A stretch of DNA of 6,655 nucleotides from NCBI GenBank assembly GCA_903871865.1, contig CAIQIL010000304.1:1-6655 (forward strand), in the 5' to 3' direction. Positions 6,369 to 6,655 of this stretch are shown here, piece by piece. Origin of the DNA: an uncultured Burkholderiales bacterium. Lineage in GTDB: Bacteria; Pseudomonadota; Gammaproteobacteria; Burkholderiales; Burkholderiaceae_C. Positions within the stretch are counted from its first letter, which is position 1. Every line of letters starts with the position of its first letter. Made by a program: the position numbers and the translations under genes. The notes under the pieces are model-generated. The model was not told where the DNA came from, ran no database searches, and saw only the letters and a program-made list of their open reading frames with translations.

Positions 6369-6655
6369 ATGGCAACTGCGACGAAGAAAGCCCCGGCCAA
6401 AAAGGCCGAGGCCACCAAGGCACCTGCAGCCAAGAAGGCCGCCGTCAAGCGCGCCCCCAACGCGGCGTTTTCCAAGCCTCTGACCCCCAGCGCCGCCCTG
6501 GCCGCCGTGATCGGCGCGACCCCGGCCCCGCGCACCGAGGTCACCAAGAAGATTTGGGAATACATCAAGAAGCACAACCTGCAGGACGCCGCCAACAAGC
6601 GCAACATCAATGCGGACGAGAAGCTGAAGCCCATCTTCAAGAAGCCGCAAGTCAC
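6369..6655 (+). CDS. SWIB/MDM2-domain protein with basic Lys/Ala tail, 3' end missing
   Basis: Ninety-five complete codons are visible before the window ends. Residues 1-30 form a low-complexity Lys/Ala/Pro tail (KKAPAKKA, APAAKKAAVKRAP) like histone H1-type or nucleoid-binding tails. From about residue 36 the SWIB fold follows: KPLTPSAALAAVIG, TEVTKKIWEYIKKHNLQD, and NKRNINADEKLKPIF. Homologues in Burkholderiales that I recall have this same layout and end after about 15 more residues with a helix following the equivalent of KKPQV. The domain is best known from eukaryotic SWI/SNF subunits and MDM2; in bacteria also from chlamydial proteins, including a fusion to topoisomerase. Binding to DNA or nucleoid proteins is inferred from the basic tail. 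It has its own Shine-Dalgarno and is probably transcribed separately from the divergent oxidoreductase. Confidence 0.93.
   Translation, partial: MATATKKAPAKKAEATKAPAAKKAAVKRAPNAAFSKPLTPSAALAAVIGATPAPRTEVTKKIWEYIKKHNLQDAANKRNINADEKLKPIFKKPQV

Overview
The window is strongly GC-rich, with third codon positions mostly G or C. Protein styles point to a betaproteobacterium of the order Burkholderiales, probably Comamonadaceae-like. The main pointer is the lysine/alanine-tailed SWIB protein, together with the proteobacterial alpha-hydroxy-acid oxidase and the TonB receptor/PKHD-hydroxylase pair. The taxonomic call is inference from recall of family sequences; no search was run.

Left part (1-3552, + strand): a compact iron-acquisition cluster of four genes. 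It starts with a TonB-dependent siderophore receptor cut by the left window edge. A PiuC/YbiX-type Fe(II)/2-oxoglutarate hydroxylase follows, then a small secreted PepSY-like protein, then a four-helix b-type cytochrome. Gaps are 33 and 48 bases, and the last two genes share one base (TGATG). The receptor would import a ferric siderophore across the outer membrane. The PepSY/cytochrome b pair is a plausible, unproven, periplasm-facing redox module that could help release the iron. The promoter, and any Fur site, lie left of the window.

Middle (3603-4736, + strand): an FMN-dependent alpha-hydroxy-acid oxidase of the lactate/glycolate oxidase family with its catalytic residues intact. It lies 50 bases after the cytochrome and may or may not be co-transcribed with it. 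It converges on the next gene across a 44-base gap that holds a weak hairpin.

Right part (4781-6655): an Old Yellow Enzyme family NADH:flavin oxidoreductase on the minus strand. A 310-base divergent intergenic region with no annotated gene follows, then the start of a SWIB/MDM2-domain protein on the plus strand, cut by the right edge.

No RNA genes, CRISPR arrays, insertion sequences or phage features were seen. Most of the window looks like ordinary chromosomal DNA. I found no convincing new system. The most interesting points are the hydroxylase-PepSY-cytochrome b grouping behind the receptor, an unusual residue at a flavin-tuning position of the Old Yellow Enzyme homologue, and the eukaryote-like SWIB domain on a basic tail.
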